From: Catelliglobosispora koreensis DSM 44566 | GTDB lineage: Bacteria > Actinomycetota > Actinomycetes > Mycobacteriales > Micromonosporaceae | Length of the DNA: 64,000 nucleotides | NCBI RefSeq assembly: GCF_000379685.1 | Contig: NZ_KB903291.1 | Coordinates: forward strand, 186,001-250,000 | Reading direction: 5' to 3' | In this document: piece by piece, positions 1 through 8,432 of the stretch | How positions within the stretch are numbered: the first letter of the stretch is position 1 | How the letters are laid out: every line of letters starts with the position of its first letter | The notes under the pieces: model-generated | The model's input: the letters and a program-made list of their open reading frames with translations, nothing else | Database searches by the model: none | What the model was told of the DNA's origin: nothing | Position numbers and translations under genes: made by a program

Positions 1-210
1 CATCCGCAAACAAGTGTTGGTGCAGATGCGGTAGAGCCACGTGCGCAGGGAGCTACGCCCTTCGAAACCCGAGAGCCCGCGCCAGGCGTTGAGCAATGAC
101 TCCTGCAGCGCGTCCTCGGCGTCCTGCAACGAGCCGAGCATGCGATAGCAGTGTGCCTTCAGCTCGCCTCGATAGCCGGCGACCGCTTCCCCGAATTCCA
201 CCTCGCGCAC
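1..210 (-). CDS. ECF sigma factor, N-terminal part (runs off the left edge)
   Basis: Reading leftward from a GTG at 210 gives about 70 residues with the region-2 signature of sigma-70 ECF factors: [20 protein letters not shown], then an LQESLLNAW helix and [12 protein letters not shown]. This is the same pattern as the sigma factor at 26,360-27,322, so I expect the same subfamily (SigG-like, often with a SnoaL-like tail), but the C-terminal half lies outside the window. It would direct RNA polymerase core to alternative promoters. The start is supported by a G-rich stretch just upstream and by the lack of a better in-frame start before the divergent gene at 264. Subfamily placement is inference. 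Confidence 0.85.
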   Translation of the reverse strand, partial: MREVEFGEAVAGYRGELKAHCYRMLGSLQDAEDALQESLLNAWRGLSGFEGRSSLRTWLYRICTNTCLRM

Positions 211-231
211 GGCCCCAGAGTAGTGGACTTG

Positions 232-256
232 CTATGGCGCCATTATTGCGCCATAG
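232..256. promoter_or_regulatory. Perfect inverted repeat between divergent genes (candidate operator)
   Basis: CTATGGCGC, 7-nt spacer, GCGCCATAG. The 9-bp arms are perfect and sit 8 bp before the ATG of the HicB-like gene and about 20 bp from the sigma factor start. A further GGTGCCAT half follows at 258-265. The placement fits an autoregulatory site for the ribbon-helix-helix-like protein encoded next door. Confidence 0.5.
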
Positions 257-263
257 TGGTGCC

Positions 264-755
264 ATGGACCTAAAGCCGTACGTCGACAGTGTGCGCGCTG
301 AACTCATGATCGCCGCGGCGGCCGGTGGAGACGACGCTCGCGCGCTCGCCGAGCGCCTTGTCGCACCACTGGAGTCCGCGATCCGGCTCACGCTGCTCAG
401 CGCCCTGTCCAACGCCGCTGACGAGATCACCCGCGAGCTGGCTCCTGGCTCCGTTGACCTGCGCCTGCGCGGTCTCGACCCAAGCTTCGTCGTGGCACTG
501 CCACAGGCCGAGCAGTGGGACGAGGAGCCACGCGGTGCCACCATGGCGCCACCTGTAGACGAAGAAGGCGCCACCGCACGGATCAACTTCCGTCCGCCCG
601 AGCATCTCAAAGCGCGGATCGACGAGGCGGCTGGCCGCGAAGGTCTGTCCGTTAACGCTTGGCTCGTGCGGGCTGTCTCCGGCGTCCTCAACAACGTCCG
701 GCCGGGACGGCACTCTTCCGGCGGCGCCCAGTCCTACACCGGCTGGGTCCGGTAG
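264..755 (+). CDS. HicB-like / ribbon-helix-helix DNA-binding protein
   Basis: 163 aa. Residues 1-90 are helical and acidic with no recognisable fold. The C-terminal part (about 110-150) reads ARINFRPPEHLKARIDEAA followed by EGLSVNAWLVRAV, the strand-helix-helix pattern of HicB-type antitoxins and Arc/MetJ-like regulators. No HicA toxin is adjacent. The protein heads a run with a DUF4097 gene and a DrrAB-type ABC transporter, an arrangement common in actinomycetes, where it more probably acts as the operon's transcriptional regulator than as an antitoxin. ATG 264 was chosen because it follows the palindrome at 232-256. The downstream gap to the DUF4097 gene is 18 bp. Confidence 0.75.
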   Translation: MDLKPYVDSVRAELMIAAAAGGDDARALAERLVAPLESAIRLTLLSALSNAADEITRELAPGSVDLRLRGLDPSFVVALPQAEQWDEEPRGATMAPPVDEEGATARINFRPPEHLKARIDEAAGREGLSVNAWLVRAVSGVLNNVRPGRHSSGGAQSYTGWVR

Positions 756-773
756 AGACAAGGAGACCGTGCC

Positions 774-1619
774 ATGCCTGCCTTTGACACACCTCAGGCG
801 ATTACTGCCACCGTCGACATTATCGCCGGGGACATCCGCCTCATCGCGAGCGACCGTAAAGACACCATTGTGGATATCGGGCCCCGGGATCCGGCCAACG
901 ACACCGACGTTCAGGCGGCGGAGTCGCTGCGCGTCGACTTCAGCGATGGCAAGCTCACCATCAAGTCTGCTAAGCGCTTTCAGAACATGTTCACCAGCCG
1001 GCCAGGGGTCGTCAATGTCACCGTTGAACTGCCCACCGGGTCAGATGTGCGTGGCACCACGGCTTCTGGAGACGTGCTGTGCGAGGGCCGCGTGGGGCAG
1101 TGCCAGCTCAAGACCACGCACGGCGACGTCGAGGTCAACCAGGCCGAAGCGGTTCACCTGAGCACGATGCACGGTCAAGTCATGGTGCTGCGCGTCGCGG
1201 GCGACAGCAACGTTGTCGGATCGGGCGAGCTTCGCATCGAAGAGATCGGTGGCAAAGCGTCCATCAAGAATCTCAACGGTGACAGCTGGATTGGCAAGGT
1301 CGCCGGCAACGTGTCGCTGAATTCCGCGCACGGCAACATTTCCGTCGACAAGGCCGGGTCGAATCTCACTGCCCGCACGGCTTTCGGCAACGTACGCGTG
1401 GGGGACGTGACCCGCGGCTCGATCGTGCTCCAGTCCGCCTCGGGTGACTTGGAAGTGGGCATCCACCAAGGCACAGCCGCATGGCTGGAAGTGAGGTCCT
1501 CCATCGGGGTCGTGACCAACACGCTGGAGGCGACGGACCGTCCCGAAGGCACCCAGGAAACCGCCGAGATCCGTGCCCGCACGTTCGACGGCAACATCAC
1601 CATCCGACGCGCTGAATAG
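774..1619 (+). CDS. DUF4097-family beta-strand repeat protein
   Basis: 281 aa, made of short repeated beta-strand units rich in G-D-V/I-x-V patterns (GDVEVNQAEAVHLSTMHGQV, GNISVDKAGSNLTARTAFGN and similar). This is typical of DUF4097/adhesin-like right-handed beta repeats. There is no signal peptide or membrane segment, so it is probably cytoplasmic or membrane-associated through its neighbours. An AAGGAG ribosome site precedes the ATG by a good distance. It lies 18 bp after the HicB-like gene and 13 bp before the ABC ATPase, so one transcript is likely. Members of this family sit beside DrrAB-like exporters, but their molecular role is unknown. Confidence 0.85.
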   Translation: MPAFDTPQAITATVDIIAGDIRLIASDRKDTIVDIGPRDPANDTDVQAAESLRVDFSDGKLTIKSAKRFQNMFTSRPGVVNVTVELPTGSDVRGTTASGDVLCEGRVGQCQLKTTHGDVEVNQAEAVHLSTMHGQVMVLRVAGDSNVVGSGELRIEEIGGKASIKNLNGDSWIGKVAGNVSLNSAHGNISVDKAGSNLTARTAFGNVRVGDVTRGSIVLQSASGDLEVGIHQGTAAWLEVRSSIGVVTNTLEATDRPEGTQETAEIRARTFDGNITIRRAE

Positions 1620-1632
1620 AGGTGACCACCCC

Positions 1633-2580
1633 ATGACACAAGCCGCGATCAAAACAACCGGCCTGCGCAAGTCCTTTGGCAGCAACCAGGTGCTCAAGGG
1701 CATCGACTTGGAAGTCGCAGAAGGCACCATCTTCGCCTTGCTCGGCCCCAACGGCGCGGGCAAGACCACGATGGTCCACATTCTGTCCACCTTGATTCGC
1801 GCCGACGCGGGCCTCGGCACGGTCGCCGGGCACGATCTGGCCAAAGAGCCTGACGCGGTCCGCGATGCGATCGGCGTGACGGGACAGTTCTCCGCTGTCG
1901 ACAACTTCCTCAACGGGGAAGAGAACCTGATGCTGATGGCCGACCTCAGGCATCTCAGCAAAGCCAACGGCCGCAAGCGAACCGCCGAGTTGCTGAGCCG
2001 GTTCGATCTCGTGGAGGCCGCCCGCAAACCGGTCGCCACCTATTCCGGAGGCATGCGCCGCAGGCTCGACCTGGCCATGACGCTGGTGAGCAGCCCGCGC
2101 ATCATCTTCCTCGACGAGCCGACCACGGGGCTCGATCCGCGCAGCCGGCGGACCATGTGGCAGATCATCCGCGAGCTCGTCGCCGACGGGGTGACCATCT
2201 TTCTGACGACTCAATATCTGGAAGAGGCCGATGAGCTAGCGGACCGCATCGCCTTGCTCGACCACGGCCGGCTCATCGCGGAAGGGACTCCGGCCGAGCT
2301 AAAGCGGATGATCCCCGGCGGTCACATCAGCCTGGAATTCGCCAGCGTCGAACAGCTGCAAGCAGCCTCGGCGATGCTTGGCGGATCGCAAAAGGACACC
2401 GATGCCCTCACGCTGCAGGTGCCCAGCGACGGCGGCGTGGGATCGATTCGCGATCTGCTCGACCGTCTTGACCGCGGCCGGGTCGACGTCTCCTCGCTAA
2501 CCGTGCACACACCTGACCTTGACGATGTCTTCCTGGCCTTGACCGGTCAGCCCGATGGCGAAAGGGCCACCGTCTCATGA
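1633..2580 (+). CDS. ABC transporter ATP-binding protein, DrrA/daunorubicin-resistance type
   Basis: 315 aa. Complete ABC ATPase: Walker A GPNGAGKT (about residue 38), signature YSGGMRRRLDLA, Walker B IIFLDEPTTGLDP, followed by the H-loop region. The extended C-terminus (about 220-315) and the LDEPTTGLDPRSR context match DrrA-like exporters, which energise efflux of hydrophobic drugs or lipids through a separate ABC-2 permease. The next gene overlaps it by ATGA (2577-2580), so the two are translationally coupled. ATG 1633 is used because homologous proteins begin shortly before the TTGLRKSFG strand; longer in-frame versions would overlap the DUF4097 gene. The substrate cannot be read from sequence. 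Confidence 0.93.
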   Translation: MTQAAIKTTGLRKSFGSNQVLKGIDLEVAEGTIFALLGPNGAGKTTMVHILSTLIRADAGLGTVAGHDLAKEPDAVRDAIGVTGQFSAVDNFLNGEENLMLMADLRHLSKANGRKRTAELLSRFDLVEAARKPVATYSGGMRRRLDLAMTLVSSPRIIFLDEPTTGLDPRSRRTMWQIIRELVADGVTIFLTTQYLEEADELADRIALLDHGRLIAEGTPAELKRMIPGGHISLEFASVEQLQAASAMLGGSQKDTDALTLQVPSDGGVGSIRDLLDRLDRGRVDVSSLTVHTPDLDDVFLALTGQPDGERATVS

Positions 2581-3365
2581 GCACCCTCAGCTATGCCGTT
2601 CGCGACTCCACGACTATGTTGCGGCGCAACCTCAAGCACATCCTGCGTTATCCCGTCATGCCTCTCATGCTCATCGGCATTCCGGTCATCTTCCTGCTCC
2701 TTTTTGTGTACGTCTTAGGCGGCACCCTGGGAGCCGGACTTGGAGGTGCCTCCGGCCGGGCGGAATATGCCAGCTACGTGACGCCCGGGATTCTGCTCAT
2801 CACGGTCGCTGGGGCGGCACAGGGAACCGCGATCTCGGTGGCGATGGATATGGCTGAAGGCATCATCGCGCGTTTCCGCACGATGGCGATCTTCCGCCCT
2901 TCTGTCCTAACGGGACACGTGATCGGCAGCTTCATCCAGACGATGGCTGGGCTCGCCATCATCGTCGGCGTAGCGATGCTCATCGGCTTTCGTCCCAACG
3001 CTACCGCGATCGAGTGGCTGGCGGCCGCCGGCATGCTCGCGATGATTAGCTTCGCCGTCATCTGGTTCTCCGTGGCCTGCGGTCTGGTCACGAAAAGTGT
3101 TGAGGCGGCTAGCAATCTGCCGATGCCGCTGATCCTGCTTCCGTTCCTCGGCAGCGGTTTCGTGCCGACCGACTCGATGCCGTCAGGTGTCGCGGCGTTC
3201 GCCGACTATCAGCCCTTCACCCCCGTGATGGAAACCGTGCGCGGTCTCTTGCTCGGCACCGGGATCGGCCACAACGCTTGGCTGGCCGTGGCGTGGTCGG
3301 TGGGGATCACGGTCGTGTGCTACCTGTGGGCCAAGAAGCTCTACAACCGCGACCCTATTCGCTAA
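2577..3365 (+). CDS. ABC-2 type permease (DrrB-like)
   Basis: 262 aa with about six hydrophobic segments, beginning near residues 25-50 and ending with a helix near 235-255. The spacing and the N-terminal LRRNLKHILRYP stretch fit ABC-2 permeases of the DrrB family. It starts on the ATGA overlap with the ATPase and should form the exporter with it. The motif GSGFVPTDSMP before the fifth segment is commonly seen in DrrB-like proteins. The operon appears to end here; the next gene begins 40 bp later with a weak start. Confidence 0.92.
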   Translation: MSTLSYAVRDSTTMLRRNLKHILRYPVMPLMLIGIPVIFLLLFVYVLGGTLGAGLGGASGRAEYASYVTPGILLITVAGAAQGTAISVAMDMAEGIIARFRTMAIFRPSVLTGHVIGSFIQTMAGLAIIVGVAMLIGFRPNATAIEWLAAAGMLAMISFAVIWFSVACGLVTKSVEAASNLPMPLILLPFLGSGFVPTDSMPSGVAAFADYQPFTPVMETVRGLLLGTGIGHNAWLAVAWSVGITVVCYLWAKKLYNRDPIR

Positions 3366-3405
3366 AAACTTCTGTATCGCGTGCAACGCGACACCCCGGA
3401 TCTGT

Positions 3406-4371
3406 GTGTTGAGTCATGTGAAAATATTGATCGCGGCTCTCGCGGTGACCAGCATGTTCGCCGACGTCGACGCGCCAACGTTTCCCAGGCCAGGTGGCGG
3501 TCCCGTCGCCATTCACTCCTACCAGGACCCACTCGGCGACTTCCCGCGAACATGGCTCCTGAACACCATCACCGGGTGCTACGAAGAACTCCCGTTCCAG
3601 ACAGCGACGGTCTCCCCCGATGGGAAGACCGTCGCTGTCATCAAAGACGACGGCACAGTGCCCGAGCTTGGCGTGGTTGGCCGGGCCGCTTGGCAGCGCC
3701 ACGGGGAAGCCGCGGTGCGCTGGCCGGGCGTGCCGAACGCGGGAACGGTGCAATTCTCGCCCGATGGCAAGGCTCTCCTGACCTATGAGCGACGCGAAAG
3801 CTTTGTCATCCACCGCTTTGACCTGTCCACGGGCGTCACCACGTCCACGGTTGTGCCTACGGACCTGTATTACACACCGTTCTGGGCTGCTGACTCGACC
3901 CGTTACCTCATCAACGTCGAAAGCCCTGGGCCTCTGGCGCAGATGCAATACCTGAACCCCGACGGCACGCTTGGTCCTCCTTTCTCCGCAGAGGGCGGTG
4001 TGGTCCGTGGCTATTCGCCCTCGCGAAAGCACGTCATCATCGAACCCCCGCTGCCGATGGAGCCTGGCGAGCCCGCTGATTGGCACTTCGCCAAGGTAGT
4101 GGACGTCCACAGTGGACGGATCGTCAACCGCATCCCCTCAGCACAGCCTGTTCTCGGGGTGCCTCAAACATCACCACTGCTCGGCTGGTACGACGACCGG
4201 CATGTGATCCGTTATGCGCCAACGTCACCAGAGACCACCATCGAGGTCGTCAACATCTTCACTATGCGGGTGCTCAAACGAGTACCGGCCGCTGGTTTGC
4301 ATCCGCTGAGTTATAGCGACGTGCGCTCCTCGGCTGGGCTTAGTCCTTTCGCGAAACTGGCCGCTTTCTAA
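3406..4371 (+). CDS. Secreted beta-propeller-like protein of unknown function
   Basis: 321 aa. The N-terminus is a short hydrophobic leader (VKILIAALAVTSMFA) ending at an alanine, compatible with a short signal peptide. The body has recurring blade-like units such as VSPDGKTVAVI and FSPDGKALLTYE, as in TolB/WD40-like propellers. There is no catalytic motif. The start is uncertain: GTG 3406, TTG 3409 and GTG 3418 are all in frame, while the visible ATG in between is out of frame and stops at once. The ribosome site is poor. The gene is convergent with the IniC-like gene and overlaps it by 4 bp. Confidence 0.72.
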   Translation: MLSHVKILIAALAVTSMFADVDAPTFPRPGGGPVAIHSYQDPLGDFPRTWLLNTITGCYEELPFQTATVSPDGKTVAVIKDDGTVPELGVVGRAAWQRHGEAAVRWPGVPNAGTVQFSPDGKALLTYERRESFVIHRFDLSTGVTTSTVVPTDLYYTPFWAADSTRYLINVESPGPLAQMQYLNPDGTLGPPFSAEGGVVRGYSPSRKHVIIEPPLPMEPGEPADWHFAKVVDVHSGRIVNRIPSAQPVLGVPQTSPLLGWYDDRHVIRYAPTSPETTIEVVNIFTMRVLKRVPAAGLHPLSYSDVRSSAGLSPFAKLAAF

Positions 4372-5729
4372 AGGCTAGTAAGCATTTCCTCGCAACTTCG
4401 CACCACGATGCGGGCAGCGCGGCGTTGGCGGGCAGACAGCTGAGGGTCATCAGCTTGCTCCTGCCAGCGCCGCAACGCGACGACGCCACGCTGAAACAGC
4501 TCGTCGGAGGGCACTTCTTGGTCCAGGCCAAGGCGGGCAGCCGTGCTCGGGCCATCGCCACCGGCGAGCCGGCGGGCCTCCTTCGCCAGTGGAGAAGCGA
4601 ACCCGATGCTGGAGTTGCGCAACGAGGCCAGGAGCCGAAGCTCACGGAACTCATGTGCGCTCGCGAGGACCCGCTCGAACTGAGCCGCGAGCTCGGCCGG
4701 TGGCGGATCGTCTTCCATCAGCGCTTCGAGCGCGATCAGGGCGGATCGTGATTTGAGCAGATCCCTGCGCTCGATCACGTGATAGTTCAAAACCTCTTGT
4801 AGCTCGGGCAAACCACTGCGGCGAATGAGTTCACTCGCGAGATCGGCCCGGGTATGGGTCCCCGTGCGAACGAGAGCGCTCGCGAGACGAAGACCGTGTA
4901 TTCCCAATCGATTAAGGACATCTCGGCGCTGTCCATATCCAGTTGGTGGGAAGAATTCGTTGCCCACGAACCGGTCCGCCGACAGCAGAACGTCATCCAG
5001 ATCCTCCCGGGGCATGGTGGCCAGCGAGGCCAGCAACTCAAAGTCGTCTTCGGACAGCGAAAGACCCGCCTGTGCTAACAGTCCGCTGACGGCGACAATA
5101 GTGACGGTGACAGAGTTCGCGCTTGGCTCGCGGGACAGGGCACGGGCGAGCTGCCGGGCACTCACGAGCGCGTCAACGCGGCCGCCGCCGACCTCGTCGG
5201 CTCGCGACAGCACCCCAATCACGTCAACCGGTGCCGCCCTCGTAACCGCGGAGACGCCAAGCGTCATCTCCAGCGGCTGAAAGTCAGTGGCGTCAAGGTA
5301 AAGCAACGCGTCCACCTGCGGCGGCAAACAGTCCGGCTTGGAGTCCACGAGCGAGAGATGCCGCAAGACCCGCGACGGCCAGCTGACGACCACTTCCTCG
5401 GCACCGTCAGCCCACTGGCCGCACGCCCAAGCACCATCCGCGCCGCGGGCGAGCGATAGTTCCTGCCGCGTCCCGTCGCTGTAGTGCGCCATCATGCCGA
5501 CGGCGGCGCCGTCTTCGTAGCGGGTGAAGGTCTGCCCGATGTCGAGCGGGGCGACGCGGTCGCCGAGGAACGTGTTAATCAGCGTCGACTTGCCACACTT
5601 CGGCCCTCCGGCGACCCCGACCCGCAGTGGCTCGCCGAGCCGGTCGAACAGCGGCTGAATCCGTCCCGCGCCATACACTTCAGCCGCCTCGTTCAGCAGC
5701 GTCCACACCATCTCATCGAGTGCGGTCAT
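4368..5729 (-). CDS. IniC-like dynamin-family GTPase
   Basis: 453 aa. P-loop GGPKCGKST at residues 41-49, then RYEDG as a plausible switch-I region. The G3 position reads VDSKP instead of DxxG, and G4 is LSRAD instead of N/TKxD, so nucleotide binding may be relaxed. The C-terminal half is helical (stalk-like) without a membrane segment. The gene overlaps the IniA-like gene by ATGA (5726-5729) and is the last of an iniB-iniA-iniC-like set. In mycobacteria IniA and IniC are dynamin-like proteins made in response to cell-envelope inhibitors. Function here is inferred from gene order and fold. Confidence 0.85.
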   Translation of the reverse strand: MTALDEMVWTLLNEAAEVYGAGRIQPLFDRLGEPLRVGVAGGPKCGKSTLINTFLGDRVAPLDIGQTFTRYEDGAAVGMMAHYSDGTRQELSLARGADGAWACGQWADGAEEVVVSWPSRVLRHLSLVDSKPDCLPPQVDALLYLDATDFQPLEMTLGVSAVTRAAPVDVIGVLSRADEVGGGRVDALVSARQLARALSREPSANSVTVTIVAVSGLLAQAGLSLSEDDFELLASLATMPREDLDDVLLSADRFVGNEFFPPTGYGQRRDVLNRLGIHGLRLASALVRTGTHTRADLASELIRRSGLPELQEVLNYHVIERRDLLKSRSALIALEALMEDDPPPAELAAQFERVLASAHEFRELRLLASLRNSSIGFASPLAKEARRLAGGDGPSTAARLGLDQEVPSDELFQRGVVALRRWQEQADDPQLSARQRRAARIVVRSCEEMLTSL

Positions 5730-7402
5730 GACGCCGGCCCCAGGGTCACCCGCGTCAGTGCCTGTGCCCGTGCGTAAAGCGTGGCAAGCTCCCTGATCTG
5801 CGAGGAACGCTCCACGCCGAGAGCATCAGCGGCATATTTGGCCCGCCGGAACGATCGCACGATTTCCTCCTGCAACTCCTCGGTGACGGCGGTGAAGTGA
5901 TCGCGTAGTACCCGCTGAATCTGGCGGGCCGTGTCGCGGCATTCCTTGCTGAAGCGCAGAAAGAAGTCGTCCACACTGCGCTGGGCGGCCGACTTCGCGG
6001 TGGCTTGCCGCCGCTTTCGCACGGACCGGCCTTCGTCCACAATGGCCTTTCCGCCAAAGAGGGCGCCCGCTCCCACCGACAACGGGTTGATGAGGGCAAG
6101 CCCCGCCAGGCTTGTCGCCAGCCCGATGATCAGCACGCCACCGTAGGACCCACGCATGCCCGCGAACAGTTTCTGGGTCAGCGTGAACTTCTCCGCTTGC
6201 GGCATCTCCATAGCTGGCAACCGGCCCGGCAATTCGTCGGGCATCTTGACTTGCCAGTGGGGCAAGGCATCCACGTGATAGCCGTATGCCATGAACGGCT
6301 CCGCGACCCGGCGGCTGATCAGATCACAGCGCTGAAACATCCACTCGTAGTTGACTTCAGCTGCCGTGAGCAGATTCTCCGCGAGCCATTCGGCGAACGT
6401 GTCCCAATCCGCGACGGGGTCGGCGCTGTCAAACGCTTCGTCCACGGTCATGAGAATTTGCCTCGTGCGATCGCGCAAGTCGTATTCGAGGTCTGACATC
6501 AAGTCGGCCATCTCGTCGGCTAGGACGTTTTGCCAGCGAGTGTTGCAGCGGCGCAGATCCTCGACCGCCCGCTGAGCGTCACGTAAGTCCACCGTGGACA
6601 CTTCAGCGTTGAGCGGGCCGGACAGCTGCTCGATCACCCGCTGTGCCAGCACGGCGGCGCTGGCCCGGATCGCCTCCTCCGGCTGTGACAGATGCGCGAG
6701 CAAGGCGGGAAACCCGGACTCGGCGTTGCCGGCCTGATCGTTGGCGCGTGCGGCTTGCATCCGCAACGGTGCCGACACCGGAATCACGCCCGCTGCCACA
6801 CCAGCGTCAGCGAGATGACGCCGGTTGCGTTCGGCGATGGTGCGCCAGTCGGGGGCGATGTCAGTCTTCGTCAAGACGACCAGGACTTTGCCGTGGATGC
6901 GGGCGAGCCGCCGCACGAGGTCGATCTCGGCGGCGACGAGTTCGCGGGACGCGTCCGAAACCACCAGGGCGACATCGGCTTCCAGCTGGGCGAGCGGGGC
7001 GTCACCGGGCGCGTCGATGAGCACCATGCCGGAGGCGAGCAGCGCCCGCGGCACACCGACTTCCGTGAACCCCGGCAGAACCGTCGCCGTCATTGACTTT
7101 TCGGCATGCCGAACGACCGTTGCCGCCCCCGGCGCACAGACGTCAGCGTTGAGGAGCGCGTTGATCAGCTGGCTTTTTCCCTGCCGTGGGGCTCCCGTGA
7201 CGAGCACGCGCAATTCGTTGCTCAGGAACTGAGCGCGCTTGCGCTCCACCTTCTCGGCGAGTTCGGGGCTGCCGTGCATGGCGCACAGCCGCACCGTCTC
7301 GTCGAGCACCGGCATCCAGACGGCTGGCGTTTCGAGGGCCGGCACGCCGGGCCGCGCATGTGAGGCACGCAAATGACGCGGTCCGGCGTGTAGGCGAGGC
7401 AT
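5726..7402 (-). CDS. IniA-like dynamin-family GTPase with membrane segment
   Basis: 558 aa. G1 GAPRQGKSQ (about residues 70-78), G3 DAPG, G4 TKTD, so a complete GTPase signature, followed by a long helical stalk. A hydrophobic hairpin near residues 425-460 (GVLIIGLATSLAGLALINPL and an AGALFGG stretch) matches the membrane-inserting tip of bacterial dynamin-like proteins such as mycobacterial IniA. It starts 5 bp after the IniB-like stop with a GAAAG ribosome site, and overlaps the IniC-like gene. Likely job: reshaping or protecting the cytoplasmic membrane under envelope stress. The first 29 residues are not conserved-looking. Confidence 0.88.
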   Translation of the reverse strand: MPRLHAGPRHLRASHARPGVPALETPAVWMPVLDETVRLCAMHGSPELAEKVERKRAQFLSNELRVLVTGAPRQGKSQLINALLNADVCAPGAATVVRHAEKSMTATVLPGFTEVGVPRALLASGMVLIDAPGDAPLAQLEADVALVVSDASRELVAAEIDLVRRLARIHGKVLVVLTKTDIAPDWRTIAERNRRHLADAGVAAGVIPVSAPLRMQAARANDQAGNAESGFPALLAHLSQPEEAIRASAAVLAQRVIEQLSGPLNAEVSTVDLRDAQRAVEDLRRCNTRWQNVLADEMADLMSDLEYDLRDRTRQILMTVDEAFDSADPVADWDTFAEWLAENLLTAAEVNYEWMFQRCDLISRRVAEPFMAYGYHVDALPHWQVKMPDELPGRLPAMEMPQAEKFTLTQKLFAGMRGSYGGVLIIGLATSLAGLALINPLSVGAGALFGGKAIVDEGRSVRKRRQATAKSAAQRSVDDFFLRFSKECRDTARQIQRVLRDHFTAVTEELQEEIVRSFRRAKYAADALGVERSSQIRELATLYARAQALTRVTLGPAS

Positions 7403-7407
7403 CGCTT

Positions 7408-8202
7408 TCAGAGCAAGCCATCCGTGAGGCCGAGCAGTCCCCCACCGGTCGAGGCGTGGGCGTGACCGCCAGCGGACAGGTCCAGGCCGATGGTTCCGGT
7501 GACACTGCTGACGGTGCCGAGGGTGCTGTCCAAGGTCCCGTCAACGGTTGCGGTCAGGTCCTCGGTCAGCCCGCCAGTGAGGCCACTGACCGTGTCTGTA
7601 AGACCGCCCGTCAGGCCGTTTGTCAGACCGCCGTTGAGAAGGCCGCTCGTGAGGTCACCGTTGAGCACGGTTGCGCTTCCGCCGGTGAGGTCGCCGGTCA
7701 CACCGCCCGTGAGATCGCCGGTTAGGTCCCCCGTTACCGAACCAGTCAGTCCGCCGGTCAGGGACGTCACCGAGTCGAGCGGCAGGCCGTTTCCCAGTCC
7801 GCCGGTGGGCAGCGCGTCGAGGGTGTGGAACACGTCGAGGTTCGACGCCACCGGGTCGACCGTGATGGCCCCGAGGGCGGCGACGTTGACGTCGGCGCTC
7901 GCGGAGTGAGTCGTCGTGGGAATCGGCAGGTGCTGGATGAGCTGCTGCAGCTGCCCAGCCGCCGCGGCCGGGTCGACCGGAAGCGCGCCCAGGTCGAGCG
8001 TGTTCACCGGAGCTGGCAAGAGTCCCTGCACCGGAGTTAGATCCACCACCAGCGGGATGACGTCCTGCACGTCGGCAGGGGTCAGGTCGCCAAGCCGTGC
8101 GTCTTGCAAGGCGCCCTCGGGATCTAGCTCAAATGCCAGGCGGGCATCCTGATTGGTGATCAGGTTGAGCACGAAATCGTGGAGCGTTGGGGTTGAGTCC
8201 AT
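7408..8202 (-). CDS. IniB-like protein with Thr/Gly-rich repeat tail
   Basis: 264 aa. The first 55 residues (TLHDFVLNLITNQDARLAF, then DLTPADVQDVIPLVVD) match the IniB N-terminal domain found in actinobacterial iniBAC-like loci. The rest is low-complexity: repeated TGGLTG, TGDLTG and GLTNGL units from about residue 125 to 215. There is no signal peptide. GAGGAG precedes the ATG. The gene leads the minus-strand operon and faces the Hsp70-like gene across a 230-bp divergent promoter region. The role of IniB is not known even in mycobacteria. Confidence 0.87.
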   Translation of the reverse strand: MDSTPTLHDFVLNLITNQDARLAFELDPEGALQDARLGDLTPADVQDVIPLVVDLTPVQGLLPAPVNTLDLGALPVDPAAAAGQLQQLIQHLPIPTTTHSASADVNVAALGAITVDPVASNLDVFHTLDALPTGGLGNGLPLDSVTSLTGGLTGSVTGDLTGDLTGGVTGDLTGGSATVLNGDLTSGLLNGGLTNGLTGGLTDTVSGLTGGLTEDLTATVDGTLDSTLGTVSSVTGTIGLDLSAGGHAHASTGGGLLGLTDGLL

Positions 8203-8432
8203 TTCGGACGATCTCCTCAGTGCGGTATCGGAATCAGTTGCGGGGAAAACGTAGGCAGCCGGTCCCTAGCCGGGCATCGGGGATCAACCCCCTTTCGCCA
8301 TCAAGTCCCACGGTCGCGGCATTAGGGGCTTAGGGGACGCGTCGGCGCAAAGTTAGGGGGCTATTCGGCCGACCACATGTGATACGAAAAGTGGACCCCG
8401 CGCGATTACCTCTTGTGGAAGGAACGCGCCCG
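8203..8432. promoter_or_regulatory. Divergent promoter region of the iniBAC-like locus with TTAGGGG repeats
   Basis: Between the IniB-like and Hsp70-like starts. It contains three copies of TTAGGGG on the plus strand at 8322-8328, 8330-8336 and 8353-8359 (spacings 8 and 23 bp, close to one and two helical turns) plus a GGGATCAACCCC stretch near 8279-8290. These are candidate sites for the LuxR-type regulator encoded at 9191. I see no confident -10/-35 pair. Confidence 0.45.

Noticed and set aside
264-755. HicA toxin partner for the HicB-like protein
   Set aside because: Neither side encodes a small double-stranded-RNA-binding HicA; the neighbours are a sigma factor and DUF4097.
1041-2214. 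Long minus-strand ORFs opposite DUF4097 and the ABC ATPase
   Set aside because: Typical antisense shadows of high-GC genes; the plus strand carries clear domains.
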